In this document: piece after piece, positions 21,680 to 28,845 of the stretch
Numbering within the stretch: the stretch's first letter is position 1
How the letters are laid out: each line of letters opens with the position of its first letter
Source: Halovivax sp.
Lineage (GTDB): Archaea > Halobacteriota > Halobacteria > Halobacteriales > Natrialbaceae
DNA: 28,845 nucleotides
Assembly (NCBI GenBank): GCA_007119345.1
Contig: SKPV01000212.1
Coordinates: 1-28,845 of the forward strand
Direction: 5' to 3'
Program-made: the position numbers and the translations under genes
Notes under the pieces: model-generated
Database searches by the model: none
The model's input: the letters and a program-made list of their open reading frames with translations, nothing else
What the model was told of the DNA's origin: nothing

Positions 21680-22660
21680 TCACCGCCGCAGCCGAACGTC
21701 GAGACAGACGTTGAGCTCGTGTGGCGCGTACGAGCGCACGATCCGACGGTTCTCCACCGTCACCTCGTACGCCGGTTCGGCGGCCTCGCGGATCGCGCGC
21801 TCGCCGGGCCCGAAGGGGTCGTCCTCGTGCTGGATGTCGTAGTAGTGCAGCGTGCAGTCGTCGCCGGCGAGTTCGACGGCCGTCTCGAGGAACTCGCCCG
21901 CGCTGTGGGGCAGGTTCATCACGAGGCGGTCGGCCCAGTCGGCGTACTCGCCGGCAACCTCGCGGACGTCGGCGGCGATCGCGGTGACGCGGTCGGCGAC
22001 GTCGTTGCGCTCGGCGTTCTCGCGGAGGTACGCGATCGCGCGCTCGTTGACGTCGACGCCGACGCACTCGGCGCCGCGCCTGGCGAAGGGGATCACGAAG
22101 GGGCCGACGCCGGCGAACATGTCGACGGCTCGCTCCCCGGCGGTCACCTGTTCGGCGACCCGGCGGCGCTCGGTGGCGAGTCGCGGCGAGAAGTAGACCT
22201 CGGCGAGGTCGAGGCGGAACTCGCTCCCGTACTCGCGGTGGATCACCTCGGTGTTGTCGCCTTCGAGCAGCTTCCAGTCGCGCACGCGCGTCTCTCCCTT
22301 GATCTTCGAAGCCTTCTCGAGCACCGTCTCGACGGGGAGGTCGGAGTCCACGATGGCGCGGGCGATCTCGCGGGCGCGATCGTCCTCGTCCTCCTCGATG
22401 ATCGCGGCTCGCCCCAGCCGTTCGTAGGAGGGGTCGAAGCCGAGCAGGTCGGCCGGCGTCGTCTGCGTCTCGCGCTCCGGGGCGTCCCGGTCGACGACGT
22501 CGAGGTCCTCGGGGGCCGCGCTCGCGTCGGTCACGGGGATGTAGAGCCACCCGTCCTCGTGGGTGATCTCGAACCCGTCGGCGACCAGGTCCGCGTCCGC
22601 GAGGCGCCGTCGGGTGGCCTCTCCGTCCTCGCGGGGGACGCGGACGCACGGCACGTCCAT
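21680..22660 (-). CDS. trm5: tRNA (guanine(37)-N1)-methyltransferase, Trm5 family
   Basis: This 326-residue SAM-dependent class I methyltransferase makes m1G37 next to the tRNA anticodon, which prevents frameshifting. The N-terminal ~150 residues carry the Trm5 D1/D2 parts (CVRVPREDGEATRRRLAD; KASKIKGETRVRDWKLLEGD). The catalytic part has SFSPR-type FRLDLAEVYFSPRLATERRR, the SAM loop DMFAGVGPFVIPFA (180-193), the acidic ribose-binding GVDVNERAI, and NLPHSA (249-254) in place of the common NLP motif. The start ATG at 22660 (MDVPCVRVPR) is chosen because upstream codons in this frame give Pro/Ser/Arg-rich non-family sequence. Archaeal Trm5 has subgroups with other products; m1G37 is the safest reading. 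Confidence 0.9.
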   Translation of the reverse strand: MDVPCVRVPREDGEATRRRLADADLVADGFEITHEDGWLYIPVTDASAAPEDLDVVDRDAPERETQTTPADLLGFDPSYERLGRAAIIEEDEDDRAREIARAIVDSDLPVETVLEKASKIKGETRVRDWKLLEGDNTEVIHREYGSEFRLDLAEVYFSPRLATERRRVAEQVTAGERAVDMFAGVGPFVIPFARRGAECVGVDVNERAIAYLRENAERNDVADRVTAIAADVREVAGEYADWADRLVMNLPHSAGEFLETAVELAGDDCTLHYYDIQHEDDPFGPGERAIREAAEPAYEVTVENRRIVRSYAPHELNVCLDVRLRR

Positions 22661-22778
22661 GTCCCGAAATCGACGGCGGCGTGCCGTAACGGTGTCGCTT
22701 CGCCTGCCCGGGGCCGCTGGGCGCGGGCGGTCGTACGGACCGGGAGAATTATGCCGGGTTGGTCCCGACGACCGATGA

Positions 22779-23213
22779 ATGTCCGGCGGCACGCGACTCA
22801 CCGACGTCGAGACGGTCCGCGAGGAGGGCTCCTGGCTGTTCACCGCCCGCGACGAGTTCGGCGAACCCGAGGAGGTGATCCTCGTCCCGTGCGAGGACGG
22901 CGTCGAGGCGTGGATCAACCGCTGTCCGCACGAGTCCCAGCGCCTCGACGTCGGCCGCGGCGCGGCGATCAGGAACGGAGAGATCGTCTGTCCCCGTCAC
23001 GGCTCTACGTTCGACTCCTGTGCGGGCGACTGTGACAACGGACCGGCCGCCGACACGCGGCTCGTCCCCGTCGACGTCGTCGTCGAGGACGGCGACGCTT
23101 ACCTCACGGACGGGGGGCTGAGCTTCGTGAGCGAGGGCGGGATCGACGACGAGGATGCGGACGAAGACGATGACGACGACGTCCCGTCCTCCACGTCACA
23201 CATCGGGTTCTGA
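22779..23213 (+). CDS. Rieske [2Fe-2S] protein
   Basis: This 144-residue soluble protein has a single Rieske fold. The cluster ligands are Cys49 and His51 (CPHESQRLD) and Cys71 and His74 (CPRHGSTFD), as in ferredoxin-like Rieske proteins that feed electrons to oxygenases or other enzymes. No transmembrane anchor is present, so this is not the bc1-type subunit. The C-terminal ~20 residues are an acidic disordered tail, with IDDEDADEDDDDDVPSS. It lies divergent from trm5 and 89 bp ahead of ridA on the same strand. Its redox partner is not apparent. Confidence 0.92.
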   Translation: MSGGTRLTDVETVREEGSWLFTARDEFGEPEEVILVPCEDGVEAWINRCPHESQRLDVGRGAAIRNGEIVCPRHGSTFDSCAGDCDNGPAADTRLVPVDVVVEDGDAYLTDGGLSFVSEGGIDDEDADEDDDDDVPSSTSHIGF

Positions 23214-23260
23214 GCGGGTATCCGGGCCGTCGAGCGGTCGCCCGGGGTCGATTCGAGAAC

Positions 23261-23274
23261 TGTCACCGGTGACA
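23261..23274. promoter_or_regulatory. 14-bp perfect palindrome upstream of ridA
   Basis: TGTCACCGGTGACA is a perfect palindrome 29-42 nt before the ridA start, immediately before or overlapping the expected TATA position (CATTATTGG). This is a likely operator for a dimeric regulator. Confidence 0.5.
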
Positions 23275-23302
23275 TTATTGGCACGGCGGTTCGCCTTCGC
23301 GC

Positions 23303-23731
23303 ATGGATCCCGAACGCGTCACCGTCACCAGCGACACCGAGTGGGAATCGTCGGTCGGCTACTCGCGAGCGGTTCGCGTCGGTCCGCACGTGCACGTCTC
23401 CGGAACCACCGCGACCGACGAGAACGGCGACGTCGTCGGCGTCGGGGACCCGTACGCGCAGGCCCACCGCGCGTTCGAGATCGCCGTCGACGCGCTCGGC
23501 GAGGCGGGCGCCGACGTCGACGACGTCGTCCGGATGCGGACGTTCGTCACCGACGTCGACGATTGGGAGGCGATCGGCGAGGCCCACCGGGAGTTCTTCG
23601 GCGACGTGCGTCCGGCCGCGACGATGGTGCAGGTCGAGCGGCTGATCGATCCCGAGCACCTCGTCGAGGTGGAAGTCGAGGCGATCGCGACGGCCGACGA
23701 CGGTCCGGTCGACGCGGATCCGTCAACCTAA
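23303..23731 (+). CDS. RidA-family (YjgF/YER057c/UK114) protein
   Basis: This 142-residue member of the Rid superfamily reads GYSRAVRVGPHVHVSGTTAT, then DPYAQAHRAFEIAVDALGEA, and a C-terminal RPAATMVQVERLIDPEHLVE followed by VEVEAIA. RidA proteins are trimers that hydrolyse reactive enamine/imine intermediates from PLP enzymes. Family members without the active-site Arg have other, unknown roles; here the Arg near RMRTFVTDVDD fits a Rid subfamily rather than archetypal RidA. The start ATG at 23303 follows the palindrome. The next gene (dphB) starts 26 bp downstream, possibly co-transcribed. Confidence 0.88.
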   Translation: MDPERVTVTSDTEWESSVGYSRAVRVGPHVHVSGTTATDENGDVVGVGDPYAQAHRAFEIAVDALGEAGADVDDVVRMRTFVTDVDDWEAIGEAHREFFGDVRPAATMVQVERLIDPEHLVEVEVEAIATADDGPVDADPST

Positions 23732-23756
23732 GGTGACGCGTCGTCGCAGGGAGGAC

Positions 23757-24530
23757 ATGCTCACTTTCGTCGGCCTCGGGCTCTACGACGAGCGATCGAT
23801 CACGGTCGAGGGCCGCGAGGCGATTCGCGACGCCGACCGAGTGTTCGCGGAGTTCTACACGAGTCGCCTGTCGGGGACGACCGTCGACCAGCTCGCCGCC
23901 CACCACGACGTCGGGATCGACGTCCGGGATCGAGCGGGCGTGGAACAGCACCCGGAGGAGATCCTGGACGCCGCCGCGTCGGGCGACGTCGTCTTCTTGA
24001 CCGCCGGCGACACGATGATCTCGACGACCCACGTGGACCTCCGACTGCGCGCGGTCGATCGCGGTATCGAGACGCGCGTGGTCCACGGCGTCACCGCCCA
24101 GACGGCCGCGAGCGGCCTCACCGGTCTCCAGAACTACCGCTTCGGTCCGGCGACGACCCTCCCGTTCCCGTACGCCCACGGCGCCGACGGCCTGCCCGCG
24201 AGCGTCACGAACGCGATCGACGAGAATCGCGAGCGCGGCCTGCACACGGTCGTCTACCTCGACATCAAGGTCGATCGGGACGAGTACATGACCGCCGACG
24301 TCGGGGCCGAACTCCTCGCCGAGGCGTATCCGGACGTCCTCGCGGTCGTCGTCGCGCGCGCCGGGTCGCCCGATCCGCTCGTCGAGGCCGGGCGGCTGGC
24401 CGACCTCGCGACCCGGGAGTTCGGCGACCCGCTGCACCTCCTGGTGATCCCCGGGGAGTGTCACCTCCTCGAGGCGGACGCCCTCGTCGACCTCGCCGGC
24501 GCGGATCGAGACGCCCTCGACCTCGCCTGA
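23757..24530 (+). CDS. dphB: Diphthine synthase DphB
   Basis: DphB (257 aa) methylates the modified His of elongation factor 2 during diphthamide synthesis, in the cytoplasm, using SAM. The family start MLTFVGLGLYDERSITVEG is present, then VFAEFYTSRLSG, FLTAGDTMISTTHVDLRLRA, GLTGLQNYRFGPATTLPFPY and a C-terminal VARAGSPDPLVEAGR with LHLLVIPGECHLLEADAL. These are the usual tetrapyrrole-methylase-fold motifs. The start at 23757 matches the family and follows GGGAGGAC, a strong SD-like sequence; the earlier GTG at 23733 would add eight basic residues. It follows the ridA gene closely on the same strand. Confidence 0.95.
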   Translation: MLTFVGLGLYDERSITVEGREAIRDADRVFAEFYTSRLSGTTVDQLAAHHDVGIDVRDRAGVEQHPEEILDAAASGDVVFLTAGDTMISTTHVDLRLRAVDRGIETRVVHGVTAQTAASGLTGLQNYRFGPATTLPFPYAHGADGLPASVTNAIDENRERGLHTVVYLDIKVDRDEYMTADVGAELLAEAYPDVLAVVVARAGSPDPLVEAGRLADLATREFGDPLHLLVIPGECHLLEADALVDLAGADRDALDLA

Positions 24531-24593
24531 ATCCGCGACGGCTCTCCCGAACGGGTTCGACGCGCTCGTCGACGGGCGAACGACCGCCGAAAC

Positions 24594-24600
24594 GTATTTT
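24594..24600 (+). promoter_or_regulatory. TATA element of the S9 peptidase gene
   Basis: GTATTTT is centred about 29 nt before the ATG at 24626, which suggests a leaderless transcript and supports this start. Confidence 0.45.
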
Positions 24601-24625
24601 CCGTCGTGGATGACACTCACTGACG

Positions 24626-26737
24626 ATGACGGAGTTGCCGATCGACGCGTATTACGATCTCGCGCAGATCACCGAGGTGGCGGTCTCGCCGACGGGGGAA
24701 CGGGTGGCGTACATCGCCACGGAGTACGACCAGGGAGCCGACGAGGCGGTCCAGTCGCTGTTCGTCGTCCCGGCCGACGGGTCGCGAGAGCCCCACCGAC
24801 TCTCGCGGGTCGGGTCGGCGTCCTCGCCCGTCTGGGGGCCCGACGGAGAGCGCCTCGCCTTCCTCGCCGCGCGCGAGGAGGATATCGACCGCCGGGTCGG
24901 ATGGCGCGACCGCGAGTCCGACGGCGACGAGGAGGCCGACGGCGACGAGGAGGCCGACGAAGATTCCGCGGCGACCGACGACGAACCCGCGGCGGAAGCG
25001 TCCGAGGACGAACCCAAACCACAAGTCTGGCTGTTCGACCTCGCCAGGGGCGGCGACGCACGGCAGGTGACCGACCGCGAGGAGGGCGTCCAGGAACTCG
25101 AATGGTCGCCCGACGGCGATCGGCTCGCGATCGCGGCGCGCGATCCAACCGACGAGGAGCGCGCGTACCTGGAGCAGGTCCGCGGCGACGGCCCGATCGA
25201 GACCACGCGCCTCCAGCACAAATCCGACGGAACGGGCTGGACGGACGACGTCACCACCTACCTCTTCGTCGTCGATCTCGAGAGCGGCGAGTGCGAGCGC
25301 CTCGATGACGCCTACGGGGGCGGCGCCACGCAGGACCTGAGCGGAATGGAGCCCTGCTGGGGGCCGGACGACCGGATCGCGTTCACGTCCTGTCGACTGG
25401 ATCGGCCCGACGACACGATGGTCCGGGACGTCTACACGATCGATCCCGATGGGGACGGCCTCGAGCGACTGACCGACGGGGAACTGCAGGTTCGATCGCC
25501 GGCGTGGGGACCCGGGGGGAGGCTGGGGTTCATCGGGCGGGACCCGGACAACTGGCAGCGCCCGGCCGAAGTCTACGTGCACGACGGCGAGTCGGCCCGT
25601 TCGCTGACGGCCGACCTCGATCGCACCACCACCTTCTGGTCGTCGGTAAATTGGGTCGACGACGCGATTTACACGCTCGTCGGCGACGACTCCCGCTCGC
25701 GACTGATTCGCGCGAGCCTCGACGGGACCGTCGATCGGCTCTTCGAGGCTCAGGGCGACGATCGAGCGATCCACTGGTTCGACGTCGCCGACGACGGGTC
25801 GACGGCCGGCCTGCTCCTCTCGCACCCGAACGACGGGAGGGACGTCTTCGCCGTCGACGTCGACGACCTCGACGCCGACAGTGAACCCGAATCGTTCCGC
25901 CGGCTCACGGCGGTCAACGACGAGCTGATCGAGGAGTATCCGATGCCCGAGGTCCGCCGAGTCGAGTGGGAGTCCGACGGGTGGACCATCGACGGCGTCG
26001 TCTACCACGATCCGTCGCTCGACCTCGACGACGGCCCGCACCCGCTGGTCGTCGCGATCCACGGCGGGCCGATGTCGTGGGACGAACCGGAGTTCGGCTT
26101 CGATCACGCGGCGCTGACGAGCCGGGGCTACGTGATCCTCCGCCCCAACTACCGCGGGGGAACCTCCCGGGGTCGGGAGTTCGCGGAAACGCTTCGGGGG
26201 CGGTGGGGAACCGTCGAAGTCGAGGACATCGCCGCCGGCGTCGACGCCCTCGTCGACCGCGGCTGGGCGGATCCCGATCGCGTCTTCGGCTACGGCTTCT
26301 CTTACGGCGGGATCGCGCAGGGGTACCTGGTGACCCAGAAGCCCGACCTGTTCGCCGCGGCGGCGCCCGAACACGGCATCTACGATCCGCGCTCGTGCTT
26401 CGGGACCGGCGACTTCCACAACTGGTACGAGGCGGAGTTCGGCCTCCCGTGGGAGGAGCCCGAACGCTACGACGAACTCTCCGCGATGGCGGACGTCGGG
26501 AACCTGGAGACGCCGCTGCTCGTGACGGCGGGCGGCCAGGACTGGCGGTGCCCTCCCACCCAATCGGAGATGCTCTACACCGCCGCGCGCAAGCAGGGGC
26601 TCGAGGCGAAGCTCGTCGTCTACCCCGACGAACACCACAACGTCGGCGACCCGGATCGGGCGATCCACCGACTCTCGGAACTGCTCGCCTGGTACGAGCG
26701 CCACGATACGGCGGCGGAGGACGCGTCCGCGGAGTGA
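24626..26737 (+). CDS. S9-family serine peptidase (prolyl-oligopeptidase / acylaminoacyl-peptidase type)
   Basis: This 703-residue protein has an N-terminal seven-bladed-type beta-propeller built from WD40-like/PD40 repeats (EVAVSPTGERVAYIA, SPVWGPDGERLAFLA, ELEWSPDGDRLAIAA) and a C-terminal alpha/beta hydrolase (about 450-700). The catalytic triad is Ser559 in GYGFSYGG, Asp639 in AGGQDWRCP and His671 in DEHHNV. The oxyanion stretch HGGPMSWDEP is upstream. Family members cleave short peptides, releasing acylated or proline-containing residues. There is no signal peptide, so it is cytoplasmic. Blade 2 carries an acidic insertion (about 93-130) with the repeat DGDEEADGDEEAD, encoded by a direct 18-bp duplication at about 24920-24955. 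Its specificity cannot be told from sequence. Confidence 0.93.
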   Translation: MTELPIDAYYDLAQITEVAVSPTGERVAYIATEYDQGADEAVQSLFVVPADGSREPHRLSRVGSASSPVWGPDGERLAFLAAREEDIDRRVGWRDRESDGDEEADGDEEADEDSAATDDEPAAEASEDEPKPQVWLFDLARGGDARQVTDREEGVQELEWSPDGDRLAIAARDPTDEERAYLEQVRGDGPIETTRLQHKSDGTGWTDDVTTYLFVVDLESGECERLDDAYGGGATQDLSGMEPCWGPDDRIAFTSCRLDRPDDTMVRDVYTIDPDGDGLERLTDGELQVRSPAWGPGGRLGFIGRDPDNWQRPAEVYVHDGESARSLTADLDRTTTFWSSVNWVDDAIYTLVGDDSRSRLIRASLDGTVDRLFEAQGDDRAIHWFDVADDGSTAGLLLSHPNDGRDVFAVDVDDLDADSEPESFRRLTAVNDELIEEYPMPEVRRVEWESDGWTIDGVVYHDPSLDLDDGPHPLVVAIHGGPMSWDEPEFGFDHAALTSRGYVILRPNYRGGTSRGREFAETLRGRWGTVEVEDIAAGVDALVDRGWADPDRVFGYGFSYGGIAQGYLVTQKPDLFAAAAPEHGIYDPRSCFGTGDFHNWYEAEFGLPWEEPERYDELSAMADVGNLETPLLVTAGGQDWRCPPTQSEMLYTAARKQGLEAKLVVYPDEHHNVGDPDRAIHRLSELLAWYERHDTAAEDASAE

Positions 26738-26817
26738 TCGCGTCGGCGGAGGCGTCGACGAAGTGACCGCGCAGCCCCGACGGATCGACGGCGCCGTCGA
26801 CGCCGATTGCGCCCGGG

Positions 26818-26843
26818 GTCACACGTGACCGGCCGGTGTTTTT
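26818..26843 (+). terminator. Possible terminator region after the S9 peptidase gene
   Basis: GGTCAC-AC-GTGACC (26818-26831) is followed by the palindrome ACCGGCCGGT (26828-26837) and then TTTTT (26839-26843). The T tract suits a haloarchaeal terminator; the first repeat could alternatively be an operator. Confidence 0.35.
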
Positions 26844-26962
26844 CTGCCGACTCGGCGCTTGCCGCGCTCGCCAGAAATGACTGACTAGTAACACTGCTGT
26901 GCAGGTGCTGACGAACGCGCCCACGCGGTGAGGTAAGGGTACCGGCGTCCCTGAGTGTGCGT

Positions 26963-27382
26963 ATGGGCTCGCTCGTCACGCCCGATCGTCTGGTCGAGGA
27001 GAATCCCGCCGGACTCCAGCGTTCGTTGGAACGACTCGTCTCCGGCGATCGCGGGACGGGGTCCGGCGAGACGCTTCCGATCGCGGTGGACGCGGCGGAG
27101 GTCGAGCGGGCCCGACGCGCGCTGAATCGACTCGCGACCGCAGACGAGGCGCCCGCCGCGGTCGAACGCGCCGCCACGAGGCTCGAGATCGCCCTCGAGG
27201 CACCGCTCTCCTGGCTCGAGGGTCGGCGCCGACGCCTGACGATCGCTCTCGATCTCACGGACGCGGCCGTGCTGGCGCTGGCACTCGTCCGGTCGTCCCG
27301 GCGCGCGGGAACAGACGAGTCGGCGCCGGTGACCGTTCCCGCCGACGACGCCGGTAGAGGGACGGCCAGCGCGATCGAGTGA
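26963..27382 (+). CDS. Hypothetical haloarchaeal protein
   Basis: This 139-residue, mainly helical protein begins MGSLVTPDRLVEENPAGLQR. It has long charged helices (VDAAEVERARRALNRLATAD; VEAARTRLEIAL-type AAVERAATRLEIALEAPLSW), then a more hydrophobic segment (LTIALDLTDAAVLALALVRSS) and an Ala/Asp tail. It is probably a soluble helical bundle; one weak membrane helix at about 95-113 cannot be excluded. An earlier GTG at 26957 would add two residues; the ATG is preferred. No family is recognised. It is followed by 294 bp without a gene and then the convergent leuB. Confidence 0.6.
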   Translation: MGSLVTPDRLVEENPAGLQRSLERLVSGDRGTGSGETLPIAVDAAEVERARRALNRLATADEAPAAVERAATRLEIALEAPLSWLEGRRRRLTIALDLTDAAVLALALVRSSRRAGTDESAPVTVPADDAGRGTASAIE

Positions 27383-27613
27383 GCTACCGGGACGCCCGTG
27401 GGGACGGTCAATTGCGGTCGCGGTCGCTCGAGTCGCGGCGGGAAACGGGATGAACGCTCGGTCACCGCTGACGCGTCGGTCCGGGGACGGCAACGTCGAC
27501 GGAAGAACCGGGGAACGACTGCGCGAGGATGCCCCTCGGCCTCCGACCGTTCGATGCCGTTCGACCGCCCGTTTCCGGTTTTCGCTCTCGGGTCTCTGCC
27601 CCCGTTCTCGACC

Positions 27614-27690
27614 CGCCGTGTTCACTCGTGAGAGCCCGAGCGCCGTATTTTCGCGCGAGGGCTCGACTCGCCGTATTCACTCGAGCCGAT
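27614..27690. repeat. Three 27-28-bp degenerate repeats over the leuB stop codon
   Basis: CGCCGT followed by A/G-TT recurs at 27614, 27641 and 27669, with steps of 27 and 28 bp. Each copy is followed by TCACTCG or TCGCGCG and then an A/G-GCTCGA or GCCCGAG tail. The last copy holds the leuB stop codon (27677-27679), so the array looks like duplications of the gene's tail. Confidence 0.6.
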
Positions 27691-28660
27691 CGATGACCGC
27701 CTCGCGCACGTCCGCCGTTCCGGCGTCGCCGCCGAGATCGGGCGTCCGCGGCCCGCCTTCGAGGACGGCTTCGACGGCCGACCTGATCGCCGCCGCCGCT
27801 TCGTCGTACCCGAGATACTCGACGAGCATCGCCCCGGAGAGGATGGCCGCGGACGGGTTGGCGACGCCCCGGCCGGCGATGTCCGGCGCGGTGCCGTGAA
27901 CCGGTTCGAACAGCGCCCGTTCCGGCCCGACGTTCGCCGACGGGAGCAGGCCGAGTCCGCCGACCAGCCCGGCCGCGAGGTCCGAGAGCACGTCGCCGGC
28001 GAGGTTGGGACAGACGACGACGTCGAACTGCCCGGGATCGAGACAGACTCGCGTCGCGAAGGCGTCCATGAGGACCTCGTCCGTCTCGACGCCGCGTTGG
28101 GCGGCGACGTTCGTAACGGCTTCCCGAAAGAGGCCGTCCGTCTCGCGCATCACGTTGGCCTTGTGGACGACGGTGAAGCCGTCGGCGCCCCGGTCCGCGA
28201 CGAACCCGCAGGCGTACTCGGCGAGCCGGCGGGAGGCCGAGTCGGTCACCAGGCGGGTCAGCGTCGCGACGTCGTCGGTCAGCCGGTCCTCGTGGCCGGC
28301 GTAGACGCCCTCCGTGTTCTCCCGGAGGAAGACGAGGTCGGTCTCCGGACGGAGGGCGTCGACGCCCGGGTACGCTCGCGCGGGCCGGACGTTGACGAAC
28401 GAGTCGACGGCCTCCCGGAGCGGCAAGATCACGTCGGCGGCCGTCTCGCCCGCGGCGCCGAACAGGGTTGCGTCGGCCGACGCCGCCAGTTCGTACGTCT
28501 CCTCGGGAAGGGCCTCGCCGGTTTCCTCGCGCACGCTGTCGCCAGCCTCGGCGTCGACGAACGCGAAGTCCATATCGAGGGCCTCGAGCACCGCGACCGC
28601 CGCGGGCGTGACTTCCTGCCCGATTCCGTCGCCGGGGATCACGGCGATTTCGTGGCTCAT
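27677..28660 (-). CDS. leuB: 3-isopropylmalate dehydrogenase LeuB
   Basis: This 327-residue beta-decarboxylating dehydrogenase is the leucine-pathway enzyme that turns 3-isopropylmalate into 2-oxoisocaproate with NAD. The start IAVIPGDGIGQEVTPAAVAV is typical, then TLFGAAGETAADVILPLREA, VNVRPARAYPGVDALRPETD, LVFLRENTEGVYAGHEDRLT, FTVVHKANVMRETDGLFREA and VCPNLAGDVLSDLAAGLVGG, ending in LFEPVHGTAPDIAGRGVANP. The family also includes isocitrate and tartrate dehydrogenases. The length and details match haloarchaeal LeuB as I recall it, so leuB is the best reading. Upstream leucine genes would lie right of 28845. The start ATG at 28660 (MSHEIAVIPGDG) matches the family. Confidence 0.9.
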   Translation of the reverse strand: MSHEIAVIPGDGIGQEVTPAAVAVLEALDMDFAFVDAEAGDSVREETGEALPEETYELAASADATLFGAAGETAADVILPLREAVDSFVNVRPARAYPGVDALRPETDLVFLRENTEGVYAGHEDRLTDDVATLTRLVTDSASRRLAEYACGFVADRGADGFTVVHKANVMRETDGLFREAVTNVAAQRGVETDEVLMDAFATRVCLDPGQFDVVVCPNLAGDVLSDLAAGLVGGLGLLPSANVGPERALFEPVHGTAPDIAGRGVANPSAAILSGAMLVEYLGYDEAAAAIRSAVEAVLEGGPRTPDLGGDAGTADVREAVIDRLE

Positions 28661-28845
28661 ACCCCACGCTCGTGGCAGAACCGAAAGAGCGTGTCGATTG
28701 CGTCGATTCGACCGTTCGCGACGCTGTTCGCCCGGGCTCGATCGCGATCGTCCCGCCCGGCCTTCGTCCCGGCCACCCCGTCTGGCGATCGTTCCGTCCT
28801 ATTTGCTCGGCGACCGTCGCGTCCGATTCGCCGGGTGACCGTCGC

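Noticed and set aside
24617..26704. Long minus-strand frame opposite the S9 peptidase gene.
   Set aside because: The plus strand encodes a complete S9 peptidase with its triad; the opposite frame is a codon-bias shadow.
28790..28845. Repeated GACCGTCGC at the right edge of the window.
   Set aside because: Only two 9-base copies, cut by the window end; chance in GC-rich DNA is likely.

Overview
This 28.8 kb window comes from a haloarchaeon (class Halobacteria). The GC content is high and the proteins are strongly acidic. Many genes have an archaeal TATA element about 25-30 nt before the ATG, as expected for leaderless transcripts. Archaea-specific functions are present (diphthine synthase, archaeal-type Elp3 and Trm5, HTH_10 bacterio-opsin-activator-type regulator, HalOD1 domains). 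The genus cannot be fixed from the sequence alone.

Region 1 (1-13.1 kb) is core chromosome. It holds a VOC protein, the tRNA wobble-uridine enzyme Elp3, a SHOCT membrane protein, and a zinc-finger/S1/OB/DHH-like protein whose DHH motifs look degenerate. A UPF0173-type metallo-hydrolase, an OsmC-family protein, a Tat-type lipoprotein and several small haloarchaeal proteins follow; one of these is only 47 aa. Next is a complete biotin ECF transporter operon (bioY-ATPase-EcfT) behind a perfect BirA-type operator, then an HTH_10 regulator and a HalOD1 protein.

Region 2 (about 13.2-21.5 kb) is an accessory island with visibly lower GC, broken genes and an insertion-sequence remnant, ending at the 3' side of tRNA-Thr(CGT). 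It contains a 5'-damaged and frameshifted DUF5131 gene overlapping a ribbon-helix-helix gene, and a 1410-residue minus-strand gene. It also contains fragments of an HNH endonuclease cut by an internally deleted IS5-type transposase, and a cluster of small genes that includes a second HalOD1 protein and an overlapping 42-aa zinc-ribbon protein. The 1410-residue protein is the most striking item. It has a ribosomal L7/L12-like N-terminus, a large middle part of unknown function, a LysM-like repeat and a C-terminal PGRP-type N-acetylmuramoyl-L-alanine amidase whose main catalytic residues are intact. Haloarchaea have no peptidoglycan, so the likely target is a bacterial wall.

Region 3 (21.5-28.8 kb) is core chromosome again: tRNA-Thr, Trm5-type tRNA methyltransferase, a Rieske protein, a RidA-family protein, diphthine synthase, an S9 peptidase, a hypothetical protein and leuB.

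Short degenerate tandem repeats of 23-28 bp occur at four places: after elp3, between two divergent genes at 5.9 kb, after the first HalOD1 gene and after leuB. Three of them abut or span stop codons. I saw no CRISPR array, no rRNA and no intact integrase.
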